NCBI GenBank assembly: GCA_000149265.1 | Contig: CH003080.1 | Coordinates: 129,062-193,061 of the forward strand | Length of the DNA stretch: 64,000 nt | Source of the DNA: Ciona savignyi | Taxonomy: Eukaryota; Chordata; Ascidiacea; Phlebobranchia; Cionidae | Reading direction: 5' to 3' | Part shown: piece by piece, positions 11,537 to 24,860 of the stretch | Numbering within the stretch: position 1 is the stretch's first letter | Layout of the letters: each line of letters opens with the position of its first letter | Program-made: the position numbers and the translations under genes | The notes under the pieces: generated by a model | The model's input: only the letters and a program-made list of their open reading frames with translations | Told to the model about the DNA's origin: nothing | The model's database searches: none

Positions 11537-14500
11537 TGGACCATGTCAGAACTTTTAATATAAGCTTATACCAATTGATAAAGTGAGCTGTAAAATGGTT
11601 GTATATGAGCTGTTTATGTACATTGAGAGGTATTTGTATGGACAATTAATTAAATAGGAGCAAATGGCAAAATTGCTGTGCTTTTAACACGTAAGTAAAT
11701 ACAATAGTAACAGTCATACCCGTTTAAACTAATAAGTAACATAATCTTATATGCAACATGTAGGGTTGTGAGGGTCAACGTTAATTGCTTTTTGCTTGTG
11801 GTACACATCTAAACTGATTGTTGTTAAATAAATTCATCTTGTTGCCAATCACAAACTAACACCAAGCTTGATAAAACATATTGTGCATTAGAAGATGGTC
11901 ATTTGTGACAAGTCGTTAGATTCTATTAAGAAAGCCATTGTATTGCTCGAGCTATTGTACGTAAATTGATAGCATGCAGTTCGGAAACACGCAAGACAAA
12001 AGAGGTGCGCAATCTGTTGATAAGAAAATAAGATTGCTGTCGGCCACAAGACAATAGCCCGTCGGACACGCGTGCCTCCTTCCTTTCCTCATATTACACC
12101 ACGGTAACAAACTACAAAATATAATCTTTAAAACGAATCAACTAATTTACTGGAATTTCCGTCCAGCTATAATACACGTTTGCAAATACCCCAGAAATTA
12201 AAATAAATCCAACAATTAAATTCAAACAAATATCACTTTTAAAACAGTTATTTTTCTTTAAAAACTGACTGGAAAACAACCTTATTCGTGCAACGACGAA
12301 TGCACAGAGCAGTAGTTGCACAATATTGAACAGTTATTGCGTTAGCACATTGCAAGTTAACTATCAACTTCCTTTAAAAATCCCAACAACTTTGCGATGC
12401 AACATTAACCTTCGACATGGTAGTATTAAAACATTCCTACGAGTATTAAGCACGACCAGACGATTTATATAACAATTTAACCTGCTTAGTAACACTACCA
12501 GTCAACTCGTGGCACATAAACTATCACCGGCTTTCCTCCCTCTAATACTGATGGTGTCAGCATCCGCACAAAATCATTCTGAAAGACGATTGCCTCAGGC
12601 AAATATCCGATTTTCGCAGAGCTTTTTAATCATAGTTAATCTATTGTGGCTTCATTCAATCGATTTTGTTTTAATACAAACATGTTTACAACAATGTGAT
12701 TTTTATGTGGAACATAATCACATATTACATTTTATTCTCCCTTTTGAAAAAATATGTTATTATATTTAGCACCAAATGTGGGTATACATGATTTATTTCA
12801 ATAGTGTTGGATAGGCAATTTCGCCTGCTAAAATTACCCAAAATATCCGTATGAATACGCATATAAAATACGTATGGTTTTGAATAGAGGATTAGTTAAA
12901 GCTTCTTAGAAAACAATCTAATTTAAAGAAAAAAAAATTCCGCGCTTTGGTAATCAACAAATTTCAAATACCGGTTTAAATATTTTCTCCGGCGCGTTAC
13001 GAATAACATCCGCCATGGACACTTAAGAAGACCACTTGATCATATTCCATCGAAGTATGGGCGTTTCAAGTATCAGCATTGGCAGCAGCAATTCCCTTCA
13101 AATCTTTGAGGTTTCTAGAAATCTAAATAAATAGAACCTGTACGCGACTCGATAAAATGATCTTTCGTTTTATTCAAATGTTATTTGCTACTTCATCCTT
13201 ACAAGAGGCCACGCGCTTATCACGCTGGAGGGCACTAGAGCACGCTTGTTGAGCCGAAGTCCTCGGAAAACCTACCGACTAAACAAACATACGATAGAGC
13301 AGCCATATTTTATACATATGTTGTTTTTGGTCTAAAGAGTTAAAAGTGAATAAGTCTTCAACTTCATCAATTTGTCACTATTTAAGCATATTTTAAAATT
13401 AAATAATCGAACAGTCACTATAAGAGCAATAACGTTGCAATTTAAACAAATATCCACTTTATTTCAACTTGATATTTATCTAAAACTAATATTATTTCAG
13501 TTCTTTGTTTCGATTAACCAAGTTTAGGTATAAAGCTAAAAGAGACAAAATAAACGGGTGCCAAATTAAAAAAACCCCGTTAACTTTCTTAAGTTTCATC
13601 ATAAAAATATAAATTTCCGGCTTATGGTATATATTACAAGAGAGTATATTGTATTGAATACCGGCAACATGTAACAAAAACAGCAAGCCACCTAATAAAG
13701 CCGAAACTTATTGGTTGTTCTCACGGACCTCGCCGCGTCACCCCTGACCTTGGGCGGTATTTGTCTATACCGTGTTTACTTTTAAACTTCGCAAACTATT
13801 GTAACATATATTGGCGGGGGAGGGTTTGGGTTTTCTTGGGTCAAAAAGCAAACCGGTTTGTGCCGGCATATTGGCCTGTTCAAGTATATTAGGCTTCAAA
13901 ATGTCAATTTCAAAATGCGAATTTAATTCAAATGAGAAATGATTAAAAATTATTTTTTGATTCCAGCATTTCAAAATTGGGTGAATTTTAACGGGAAAAC
14001 AGGAGTTTTTTTTAAAAAAATTCTGATTAAAAATTAATAGAATTTTGTCCTTTTTCAAGACAAAGTGCTGATGATTGTGAATAAAAATGCCAAATATATC
14101 ATCAAACATACATCATATATTATTTTGTTTATTTAAATTAAAGTAAAAAATGTTCAGTGCTTGCTCTTTAAGTGTATCTCATAGCTGTCCGAAATTTTAG
14201 ATTCAAAACTATTGATTCTAGAATAATTCTAGAATTTAAACTGATTTAGATCGGGACATTCCTATTCAGGCTTCTTATTTTTACAATATTTACAAAGTTT
14301 TTAACCATATAAAAACACTAAGTAAACTTAAATAAATAACTTGTGTAAGATTCATTACATTTTAGCTTCAATAATATAATGCAGTATTTGTAATAAAGTT
14401 TAAAAAAAATTACATAAACCCCGTCAACATACTAATTGGTTTACCGAAATTCTTCAATTGTTTTTTTCAAGTAATCGTTTTAGGTGGGGATAAACTAGCT

Positions 14501-16237
14501 AAAGTTACTCGAAAAAGTTTCCACCGAATGCAGATTTGCTTTCTCCGATCGAATTTCAAGAGTCTTCCAGAACAGCGGTGGGACGGCGCGAGGAACAGGG
14601 CTGTGGGTGGTAGATAGATTATGTTGCGGTGAACAGCAAATCTTTGTTGAATGTGATTAAATATATGGCGGAATTTATGGATATGTGTGCTCCACCAACT
14701 TTTATGGGGGAATGATCTTTCTTACGTGCATGTGATAACTTATGGTCGAGGTATTAGTGAAAACAAGTGGTTTTATTTTAGGAAACTTTTGAAATATACG
14801 TCAGTCATTCGATATTTATTTATTAAACTTCGTTCAGCAAATTAATTTATATTTTTCAGGCAGTTTTCAGTCGACACCAATTGTTTTTTTTATATTGGTG
14901 ATTTAGCATGATTTAGCTATAAAATTTAAAATCAAGTATGTCCAAAATTTTCAGTAATATCATACTTCAGACTAAACAAAATATTTATTATTGATACTAG
15001 AAATGTAACTTCTTTTATCAATAAACATTTTCCCATCGCCTTTCATTAATGGCTGTGCTATCAGGGAATATTCGGGAAAGTTTTAATATGATCAAAATAA
15101 AGCGGTCCTTTTGCCGAATGGTTAACGCGACCGATTCGTACACAGCATTTTAAACGAATAAACGGTCTTAGGGCAATCTCATCGCTGGCTTGAAAATTGG
15201 CCGGTAAAAAACAAACTATATGAGCAAAATATATACTTCAAACTATCATATACATTTCTTTAACAATCGTATGCAAATCTGATAAATAAAAAAAGAATTC
15301 GAAGTATAATATTGACGAATGAAAGTAAAATAAAAGCCATATGAAAAATAGGTTCTGATGCCAAACGATAGTTGAACAAGTAAGTTTACGTTCCGCATTG
15401 ATTCGCTTCGTGGATAAGTCAAACAAATATTTTATGTGCTAAATATCGATTACAAATTTTTGAGCGTCCGACAAGTTTTAGCAATTTAGCATCAGCATCT
15501 GATAAGAGGTGCAAGGTAACGAAGCGTTCTCCTCAATTCCCATGTTCAACCATCATACATCATGTTATGTGTGCTGCCTCGTTGCTGGCTGCTGATAGCA
15601 AGGTAGCCTCAGAATGTTTAATTGAAAATAACCAGGTTCATAGCTTGGAACTAATCTAAATACAACAAATTGTAAAGTCGTTGTCAGGTTTTTAAATTAA
15701 ACATATCAATTGGCGGTGGTGGTTTCTGTATAAATTGAAGGTTGTACGTTAATTAGTTGATATTTAATTCAATACATTTGTATGTGGGCTGTTAAATTAA
15801 AGGTACCTTTTAAGAAGCGTTGTAAACTTATTAAGCAATTGTGGAATAAAAGTGCAACAATTTGAAAACTACAATGTTTCTTGTTCGTACATAGTAAGTC
15901 TCTTTGTGCGCGCTTGTGGTCTTCTGTGCAGTTGTGAAATTGATACAAGAGTCGCGAGAACGTCAGACGAAGTTGCCTCTGCGCGTGTTTATTAATACAA
16001 TAAGCGTGAGAGGCTTTCATGGACAAAATCAAAATGGCCGGAGCTTTATTTCATCATTGGCGATAATTCTTGAGTTTCAGATTAATAAAATAATTGTGGC
16101 TACCTGCGAAATGGAAAGTGCAATGTTTTACTTGGATATTCATATTTGCGTTTAATCTCGGTAGATTATATCGTTTTTTTATGTTTTACCCTACAGCTCA
16201 AGTATACAAAATATTCTGTGTAGTGAATGATCTGAAC
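11537..16237. other. Divergent intergenic region between fucosyltransferase and DMRT genes
   Basis: This 4.7-kb region holds no exon that I can support. It must contain the promoters of the two divergent genes. It is strongly AT-rich with many A/T homopolymers. A 21-base palindrome lies at 14215-14235. A weak tRNA-like stretch (GCCGAATGGTTAACGCGACC) lies near 15114-15133. The open frame that runs into the DM exon from 16094 is upstream of the chosen ATG and shows no family similarity, so it is read as 5' UTR. Confidence 0.5.
14215..14235. repeat. Perfect 21-base palindrome made of two ATTCTAGAAT units
   Basis: Two copies of the palindrome ATTCTAGAAT are separated by one A, so the whole is symmetrical around the central base. 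Each unit contains TTCnnGAA, the half-pair of a heat-shock element, but the spacing between the two units is 3 rather than 2, so a classical HSE is not met. Function unknown. Confidence 0.4.
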
Positions 16238-18962
16238 ATGGATGGTTTAGTTCTGTACCCCGTCACTAAGAAAGGAGCTCGGAAGCCGAAATGTGCGAGG
16301 TGTAGAAACCACGGGGTGATTTCCTGGTTAAAAGGACACAAGCGCAGATGTCCGCACAGAGATTGCAATTGTGCAAAATGCAACCTGATTGCTGAGAGAC
16401 AAAGAGTAATGGCCGCACAGGTAACAATTTACCGATGTTCAAATTCCAATCTTCGGTATTCTTTAACTATATTTCTGCATTAACCTCAAGTTGTTTATTG
16501 AAACTTATATAAAAACGACTTTAATCGAGATGTAATATTCAAAAACCACGATTCGTCGTCCTATGTGTACATGCTATGGAAATATAGGTAACAAACAACA
16601 TTTTATTTCAGGTTGCTTTGAAGCGTCAGCAGGCTGCCGAAGACGCTATTGCACTCGGTTTGAAGTTGGCTTCTAAAGTTTCATGTGATGACGTAATCAA
16701 TGACGCATCCGGGCCTGTTTCTCCCGATCTTTACGGTGAAACAGATAAAACAAATTTGAAACGAAAGAAACATTCTCGAGAAACAGAATATGGAAACGGC
16801 AAGTTCAGAATTATACTTTAATAGTGGTTTTGAATATTATTTCGGAAAATAACCTTGTGTGTATCAAACAATGCAAAGCGGAATGTAACGATATCTAAGT
16901 CAATCAAATGGAAGCGAATAAACGACTCTATCCGATGAAGCCCAATGACTGTTAGCACGAGTTGGTTAAATTTACAAATTCCCCCCAAAACCTTAGTCAG
17001 TTGACCTGTAGCAGTGACTTCAATCTATCCATGGTGCACATAACACAAATCGGCAATTAATAATCCTATTTGGAGACGTTAATCTCCATGAATATAATCG
17101 TTGTAAATGATATCTAACCGTGGAATCTAACCCAGTGTTATTTTTTGTACACGGTTCCCAAGAATTGTTCAGACAACAGTAAGTTCTTTGCAGTTTTTAG
17201 TTTCTGTTTAGACGGGCTTAAGAGCGATCAAGAGTGCGTGTTTAGAAACCCAGCGGCAAATTGCATTACCGACTTTCGGTGAACCGCATGCTCATAATAT
17301 CTGCATGTTTTGTTTGCCCTGTGGTATCAATTACAGTCTATGACAAGGAGTGGCAAAAATAGTTGTGGGGAACCGGCAATAAGTCTGTATCCCATAGGAA
17401 ACAATGGCTGCTTATTTTACACGACATAATTTAATGACCACTGAGCTAACGGCTTGGGAAGTGGACAGAGACTGGTTTTCAGTTTCAGGGAAACCGTTAT
17501 TAATTGTTGGTACCAGTAAGAACACGTGATAGTACACGGCGGTCGTTGATCCAATTCTAATTTTTCTTCAGGGTTAAATTGTTAGGTCAATTAGGGTCAA
17601 GTACAGTCCGCTTGTCCGGATATCAGGTGATGCCGTCTCTTTCGAACACGCGATCGGCCAGTCAACATGCCAATGTATCTTTACTATTTCTGACATGTTA
17701 TGGGTCAGGTTTAAGCCGGTTATGTGCAAAATGGACATGGGTTTGTCTGAAACGTCACGGCCCCATTCGATCGCTCTCCTGACCTTTGTAAGGCAGCCTT
17801 CTGCGCCAGACTTATGGTGACTAATGAGTTTACGGCAATTACCGAAATGTATCTTCATCGATCTGTACTGTGATAACATCACTAAATTTTTTAGTTTGTT
17901 TTTAAGAATAAGGAATTAACGTGTTTAACACTAAAAACATGTATTTACTTTTTAACACTGGTTAACGAATTGTGATTTATTTCAGAAAAAACAATAGATT
18001 CATTAAATGACAATGGGACCACAACTTCACAACTAAAAGGGAAATTACGTGCAAAAGAGTCGAGTTCCGAAGTCGCACAGTCGAAATCAAAATGTGCAGT
18101 GGTTGAGTCAGCAGTAGATGAATCGAAAAAACTGGATGTGACCAATTCAATTGCGTCCGATTTCCGACCGGGTCGCTTATCAAAAGAAGAAATATTGGAG
18201 AGACTTTTCCCGGATCAGCAAGACACTATTCGACAACTTGTATTGCAAGGTTGTAGCGGCGACCTTATCAAAGCCATTGAACACTTTTTATCAGCGGAAG
18301 ACAGGCCAATCAAGCGTCAAAAATGTGTAGCAGCGTCGAGGGGACAAATATCGAGGCAACATTTATCACAAGTAAGTGGGGGTGGAGCTATAGACGCGGT
18401 GATCAATTCCGCACATGACAAAACCGAGAAGTTCGACGAACATGGTAGAGATATCGAGGATTTGGGTTCAGAGTGCTCAAGTAAGGAGATATGTGAGAAT
18501 GCCGACGAGTCCGCTTGTAAGGAAACTTTCGATAGATATCGCATCGTATCAAGCACAGATACCGAAGCTGATATACATAGCACATCTCCCTCTAATAAAG
18601 TAAATGGTGATTTTATGCACTCTCCCAATCTTGGAGCTACAGAAAGAAAATTTTACTACAAATTACCTATCGACAGTATACAAGCTTTTAACCTTCATAA
18701 GTATTCATCCCAAGTACCGATATTTCCCTACTCATTTCCTGGTATGCTACAATGTTCTGGCATTAATTCTAGGTTGCCATACCCAGCTTTTTGTGACAGG
18801 GAAATACCCCGTATACCCTGTCCACCGGCACACAGGGACTTGGCGTTCGGTTTTCCAAGATGCTTTCAGAGCCGTCATCACAACAACGTGGCCTTTACCA
18901 CGGGCCAATACCAAAGGAACTCCTTAACAAAAGCGATTACACAAAATGGAGACTGGCCGTGA
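16238..18962 (+). CDS. dmrt: DMRT transcription factor with DM and DMA domains (DMRTA/DMRT4-5 type), complete, 3 exons
   Basis: Coding exons are 16238-16420, 16612-16735 and 17986-18962, giving 1284 bases (427 aa). The start ATG lies 45 bases before the DM domain. The DM domain (residues ~16-62) shows the intertwined zinc ligands: [23 protein letters not shown], followed by [20 protein letters not shown]. The intron after MAAQ is at the place used in other DMRT genes. A DMA motif at about 166-205 ([34 protein letters not shown]) marks the DMRTA/DMRT3 side of the family, of which tunicates have a member acting in anterior neural patterning. Exon 2 ends at TAC G|GTGAAA, the only donor fitting exon 3. 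If the intron is retained, the frame runs 28 more codons to a stop at 16819-16821, giving a DM-only product. The middle of exon 3 is acidic, Ser-rich and unrecognised. Confidence 0.92.
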
Positions 18963-19344
18963 ATATCAAAACAATAATGTCGGTGGTGGAATGTTGTGTT
19001 TTTATTGCATATACCGAAATATTTTTGCACTTGAATTGTCGGCCAACTGATGAATAAGTGCGCCCTCATCCCAGTGTACGCATTCGGGTCGTTAATTTTG
19101 AAAGGGCGGGAGCAACGAAGGTAAAAACACACATAAATAACGAAAATGCCGCAATGAATCAAATGCGGCTCAAAGTTCGGAGCGTTCCGCACGATTTTTC
19201 TCAGTATCACCTGAAGAAAAGTATAAGTAACATCGACTATAAAATTTTCTCATCTATATTTTTTAACCGTTGTCTGTTTTTCAATATTTCGACAACAATT
19301 ACAATCGCGATGTAGTAAAACAAAATTTGAACATTGAAGTTTTG
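18963..19344. other. Tail-to-tail spacer between DMRT and the glycosidase-like gene
   Basis: A 382-base spacer shared by the 3' UTRs of two convergent genes. No canonical poly(A) hexamer was seen on either strand at a convincing place, and nothing else is recognisable. Confidence 0.4.
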
Positions 19345-22300
19345 TTACAAATTATTACCTGGAATTGATTCTTCTTTTTTGCTCAAATTAAAAACCAGCG
19401 TGGCGCTTGCGTTAGGTGAAACTGTGACGTCGAATTCGATTGCGTCACTTTCATTATCGCTTTCAGCGGAAAATACGTCATAATCAAATGGAAGTTTAAC
19501 CACCAAAGCTTCGGATGGATCGGTAGCAACCATCGAGACTGTACCGTTGTTATAGGTGACGCTGAACGCTGCGTATCAAAATGTTATATTTAGAGTAACA
19601 ATAGTCATGGTATTAAATATGTCGGGGTCAGTATTTATTGAGAGTTCTATTTAATTATTGAGTTTAAACCTGAACATTAGTCAGTCGGGTTACCGGGGAT
19701 ATTTTTCACCAAGCTAAAGATCATCGAGCTATTGTTCAACCCATTAATTAACTGAGTTCAACCAACGACGACTACCGTACTGCAGGTTACAATAGATAAG
19801 CCAAATGACCGTCGTTCTGGCGACCAACGCTCTACCATTGAGCTGTATGAACCCAAAGCTATAGACTTGCATATAATAAATTTAGGCTGGCTGTGTCATT
19901 TCTTAAACAGTTTTTCGTTTGAAAACAGCCTAATGATCTAACCTAGAAGATCGTATCATTTAACAAAATACAACACGAACAGTTTTTTTATAATATTAGA
20001 ATACCATCGGACACTTCTTGATCTTCAAGACCCGACAAACTTAAACTTCTTGAGCATCCTTTTGATCCCAAGTTAGCTATTCCAAATATGATGCGGGAGT
20101 CCGACTTCAGACCGACTATGAAACATTCATCACCGTTCGACCATTGTTTCGTGATCGCGAAACTCTCTGGAAATTTAATACGTAGAGATTTTGCTATGTG
20201 TATCTTATTTGATAACTGCTAGTAAAAACCGCGCATTTAACCGCAATTAATCAATTGCAGTGCAGGGAACTGATCAAAAATGTAAAGGTATTTAAACAAT
20301 GTTAGAAAGAAAATATAGTTAACGTGGATTGGAAAAGCAAACCTGGCAAAATAAATTACAATCTACTAAAACTGCTTGTATAAACGCATTGACCATGATA
20401 ACCTATAACATGTAACAGTAGGAAAATAGGTTATCCAGGAAACGATCAATGTAAATTGTGTATTTTTATGTTTTGACAATACAAAATAAGCATTGCATAA
20501 ATAAGCATTTCGTGTTTATAAATAAAAAAAAGCATTGTGCAAGAATTGCTCTGCTGCTCCACGTTGTGGTGGAATTAAAATAATAATAATATGGTAAAAT
20601 ACCTTTAGCAAGGTATGGTAAAAAGGTTGAAAATGCCACCATTATCTGTTTTGGCTTGCCAAATCTATCCGCCATGCCTGAGCACGTTGTCGACCATGGG
20701 TTGTCCTTAATACTTTTATATATCGACTGAGTGAAGGTGTGGGAATACTGCAGGAAGAGATTCGCCAATAATCTCACGCCTGTCAAGTAACTTGATTTAA
20801 ATTGCAAGTTGGATAAAGAATAAAATCAAACGCAACAGGAGGTGGAGAGGTAGATATAAATCTATTTCTACGGTGTTTTACATGTGCAACTACAATGATG
20901 CTTTATAAAAGAAAGTCTGCTAACAAAAGAATGCTAACAATTTGTTTTTTTTATTTAACCCAACATAAAGTGATTTACTATTATACAAAATGGGAGTTGT
21001 GATTTGTTGCAAGTCGTCTATACACTTACCTATTATTGGAGACTGAGCTATTGAGTTTGACATATCATCAAACTTTAACGTTCGTTCGCTATACAACGTT
21101 GAGTAACAATTTGTAAAGTCTCCCGGAAAACTAACCCCGTTGTTTAATAAGTCTGGCCTTGCCGTCAGTGCGAATGAAGTAACAACAATTGGCTTTTTCG
21201 GCCACGAAGATGGAACAGCTGCCTGTAAGAGAGTCGTTCGTTCGCAAATTGGCCAAATAGGCCTTGGCCACATACGCATTATTAGGATAAAACGTATTAT
21301 GTTACTTTATCATAAATTATAAACGTGCATATTTTATACCAACTGAAAAGGCCTAAAGTTAAATAAAACTTATTGTATAAAAAGACTTGACGAAATACCA
21401 TATTTTTTCACCTGTACAATTTGTCGGAATCCTTGTAATTGTCTTTCAATCTCTTGTAATGGTTGGCCTTCATCTTTGATGTGTACGCTCCAAGAGTGAA
21501 TGGCGTCGTATACTTCCCTATCCTTTACTGTGGTGGAAAGAACATTTAAACAAGGGATGTACATGTTAATTTAATTAATTAGAAGTCTATATATGAAATA
21601 TATTAACTAAAGGTGTGGAAATAAGAGAAAAAACATGCAACAACAAATTTGTTTAAGCTTAAAAAGATTAGCCGCATTTTCATAATATAAAAAGATCAAA
21701 ATCGGTTTAACAGACAATATATATATACAACTTAACCCTTACAAACTAACCAATTTCCTCGATGTAAAGTTTCGCTGCAGGAGGCGTGGATGTCCCAGGA
21801 GCAAATATTCGATGTCTATCACTCGGTATTCCTTTAGCTCGCATTTCTTCCGTAGTTTTCTTCACCATCAATCCATAGTCTTCCGGTGCTATGTACATAT
21901 AATCCCGACTATCTGGTTCCAGCGACAGTTCAAAAAATTCGAGTTTCAAACCTGAATGATCACGAGAGAAATTTTCAAATTGAAGAAGAGATTTGTACAA
22001 AATAATTAAATTATATAAGGCCTATTTAAAAGCTATATACATTCGGGAGATGTCCTTAATCATCGTGATCGAATAACTGGAAAAATCTAAATGTGACACA
22101 GTTTCATTATGTAAGCGTGTCGGCCTGCTGGGCAGCCAAAAGATTGTTGAATCAACGACACACGATTTCTTGACTATTGTGTGATTGTACAAGTCACAGT
22201 GGACATGTCCTGAACCTAATTGATTACCGGGCTATATCAAGTCCATACAGAGCTTTTTACATTTACGTGAATAAACATAAATATCTATTTTACTCACCCT

Positions 22301-23916
22301 GCCCGTGCAGGTACTGCAAAGAGCCAGCCCAAAACTTAGCGAAATCTGGTACAAACTCTGTAACGAGTTGGTTAAATGAGTCAAATTCGTTTTTATTTTT
22401 ATTTTCCTCCATCCACTCCTCTGTAGTTTTCTCTATGTACTCCACTTTCTTCCCTTCCTATATGAGAACGGGTTATTGTAAAGTACAAGTAAGTTGTTTT
22501 TTGTATAATGTCGACTGTCGAATTCAGACAAAGTCCATTTTAAAGCTTACCCACAAAAAGGACATTGGAAGTTATACAATACATGTCTTATTTAGTTGGT
22601 GCCTATTGTAAATGTGTTACTATTTTCAGTAAACAAAATGAGAAATATAAGCACAATTCACTTCACCTTTTCTAGTTTCCACTCCTCTCTAACTTTCTTT
22701 ATTTGATTTGGAGACATGAAATATGTGTTGGGTGCTGAACTGGTCAAAACTACAACATCGATGCTCTTGTTCGCCATGAACTGGCTAGTTTCCTGGGGAA
22801 ATTAATCCTAGATTTTAAACTAATAAAATAAGAAATAAAGATTTAAAACTTAATTAAAAATGCGCCAGCTTGCAACATAGCCTTTTTTGAATGGTGTATG
22901 AGAGGCTAGCTTAATTATCTACCTTCATATCGGAAATTGCATCACTGGCCACCCAATATACACTTTCGACCCATTTCTCCATTTCTTCATCGGTGGCGTT
23001 TCGTGGAGCTGGGTACGCCCCTGATACCTCCCACACAGAGTTCCAGTAAGCCATGTTGAACACGGGGCCGGTTGTGTTTATAATAGACTCATAACTGTGA
23101 ACAAATTTACTTTTACAAATTGTCTACTGATTTACCTTCTATGTAGGCCTGGATCTTTGAAAGATGTCCGGCCGGTTAGTCTAGCAGTTAAGTGCGAAAC
23201 TGGTCGCTAAAAAGTTGCAGGTGCGAAACTGGTAGCTAGCTAGTCGGCTGTGTCCTTGGGCAAGGCACTTTACGAACATTGCCTGAACCCAGCGGATTAA
23301 TGGTTCTACCAAATTGCAGGAACCTCTCTATCATATACAACATACTGAAATAGCTCCGGTAACCCGACGATGTGCGCGAGGTGATCTGACGATCACCCGT
23401 GTGTTAACCCCCTTGGTTTCCCATTCACGGGGATAAACATGAATATTCTATATATCTATTCTATCTATCATACAGGCACAGCTTGGTAAAAAAATGTGAT
23501 AAATCTCCGTATTACCCTCATATTATACGATTTGCTTTTATGCGAAGCGAATCGTTTGTGTATTCGAAGATATTGAAGGTTAAGAAAAGCTGGACGAATG
23601 TATGTTAGTGAACTAATAGGCTAATTGCCTAAAGCACAACAGGAAGTTAACGTTCACTGGTAACATTGCAGATAAACAACATGTTTACCACAAAAATCTT
23701 ATAAATGCTATTTTTAAAAAATGTCATAAATTTCCACTGCGGATGCAAGTACCGTTGCCGGGAATTGGAGTAAATCTGTGCACCGAATCGTACTGGGCCA
23801 TCTGTGTTCAGCTTGCTTGTGTCTACCTCAAAAAACTCGTTGGATTCCTCATTTGCGGCTGCTGATATAAACAGAGTGGCAATGACCACAAGAACTGCAG
23901 TATTTCCTCGAATCAT
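19345..23916 (-). CDS. Secreted protein resembling a clan GH-A glycoside hydrolase (GH30/GH39-like), complete, 10 exons
   Basis: Coding exons in transcript order are 23916-23753, 23094-22923, 22792-22667, 22457-22298, 21951-21751, 21537/21527-21412 (the acceptor gives 21527), 21222-21030, 20779-20603, 20166-20005 and 19568-19345. They total 1695 bases (564 aa) in one frame. Residues 1-21 are a cleavable signal peptide (MIRGNTAVLVVIATLFISAA). The body reads like a TIM-barrel glycosidase: VRFGAQIYS and FNMAYWNS (early strands), LEFFELSLEPDS around 212-222 where GH-A enzymes carry the acid/base N-E-P, APEDYGLMVKKTTEEMRAKG, YDAIHSWSVH, then PIVVTSFALTARPD around 324-337 where the nucleophile strand usually reads T-E-F. 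A C-terminal beta domain follows (CFIVGLKSDSRIIFGIANLG). In both catalytic places the usual residues are partly replaced, so it may be inactive. The family call is by pattern only. Exon 1 uses an atypical donor, CG|GTACTT. Intron 1 holds a SINE-like repeat. Confidence 0.72.
23168..23470 (+). repeat. tRNA-derived SINE-like repeat (copy B)
   Basis: The best-preserved copy. It starts GGCCGGTTAGTCTAGCAGTT (tRNA-like A-box region) and contains GGTAGCTAGCTAGTCGGCTG, CCTGAACCCAGCGGATTAAT, TAGCTCCGGTAACCCGAC, GCGAGGTGATCTGACGAT, CCCGTGTGTTAACC and GGGGATAAACATGAATATTC, ending in TCTATATATCTAT repeats. The phrase GCGAAACTGGTMGCTA appears twice near the head (23196 and 23223), a small internal duplication. 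It lies in intron 1 of the glycosidase-like gene, in antisense to that gene. Confidence 0.7.
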
Positions 23917-24860
23917 CTTGAACTTATTGTGACTATCAGGAGCAAAGCATATTATATACTCGTGGCTAACAACGTGTCCTTACTAAGGCGACGTGGTAGA
24001 ACGCAGACGGATCGACAATATGAAATTGTCATTACGCAAACACATGGTGTTCATGGGAAACTTGCAGATGGTGCGAGAAGTTATTCGATTAAGTAAATTT
24101 TAATTAAAGATTGGGTTCCTGGATTCAGTTTAACATAGTGGTATCATTTTGTTAGTACCGAATCGATAACGGTTATTGGAAACACAGCGGAATTATCCCC
24201 TTGAACCATATACGCGACTAAAGCTTTTTGCGGTCGCCATCTACCAATAAAAAGCAACTTCAAGACAACGTGTTATGTTCTTGTTTAATGGTAATGCAGT
24301 TTCGTCGCTGAAGTATTCCGCAAATCCACCACTGCCAGCAGCTTACGTAAGCGAGTATTTAATCAGCGCAATTACACATTCAAATGTACAAAGTTACTTC
24401 AATGTGCACGAAATTATCGCCGACTAACACCTCGCAAGAAATTAGGATATTGAACAACATAATATATTTCGGGGGAAAATGTACAAAGTAATATACCATC
24501 TGCAACACTATCTCGGGACACCTGGCTTAAAAAAATGGTTCATTTTGCAAGGCGAGGGCAATATGGATATATTGCATCCGCAAAATGAAAATAAGAAAGC
24601 GAAAATCGTTTAATCTAAAATGAATGCAGCCGTTTCAAACAGTGTTATGTTCATGGCGCATTTAAACCTACTTACACACCTTGGGTTATTGTGGTTGAAA
24701 AAAAGGAAGTTGATATGGAACTAAACATGGAATGAAAATAAAGGTGGTTTAATTAGTACAAAAGGAAAATAAAGACATTCAGTGTTCCATATAAGAGGGG
24801 TAAATAAGGGTTTAGAGACAATATTGTGGGATGAATTAAATAAACCTCGGTGGGAAAGTA
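23917..24860. other. Intergenic spacer between the glycosidase-like gene and AMFR
   Basis: Nearly 950 bases without a supported exon. It should hold the promoter of the glycosidase-like gene (transcribed away to the left) and the 3' UTR of AMFR, since both genes are on the minus strand. No repeat or clear signal was recognised. Confidence 0.4.

Noticed and set aside
12509-12769. + strand frame with a signal-peptide-like start (MAHKLSPAFLPLILMVSASA)
   Set aside because: The rest is AT-driven hydrophobic sequence with no family resemblance, no splice partner and no conserved pattern.
18317-18628. Minus-strand 103-codon frame opposite DMRT exon 3
   Set aside because: It is an antisense shadow of the DMRT coding frame.
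19785-19860. tRNA-like stretch on the minus strand (AGCTCAATGGTAGAGCG)
   Set aside because: It has a good A-box, but no B-box (GGTTCRA) at the right distance and no proper anticodon or acceptor stem pairing. Probably a tRNA-derived repeat fragment.
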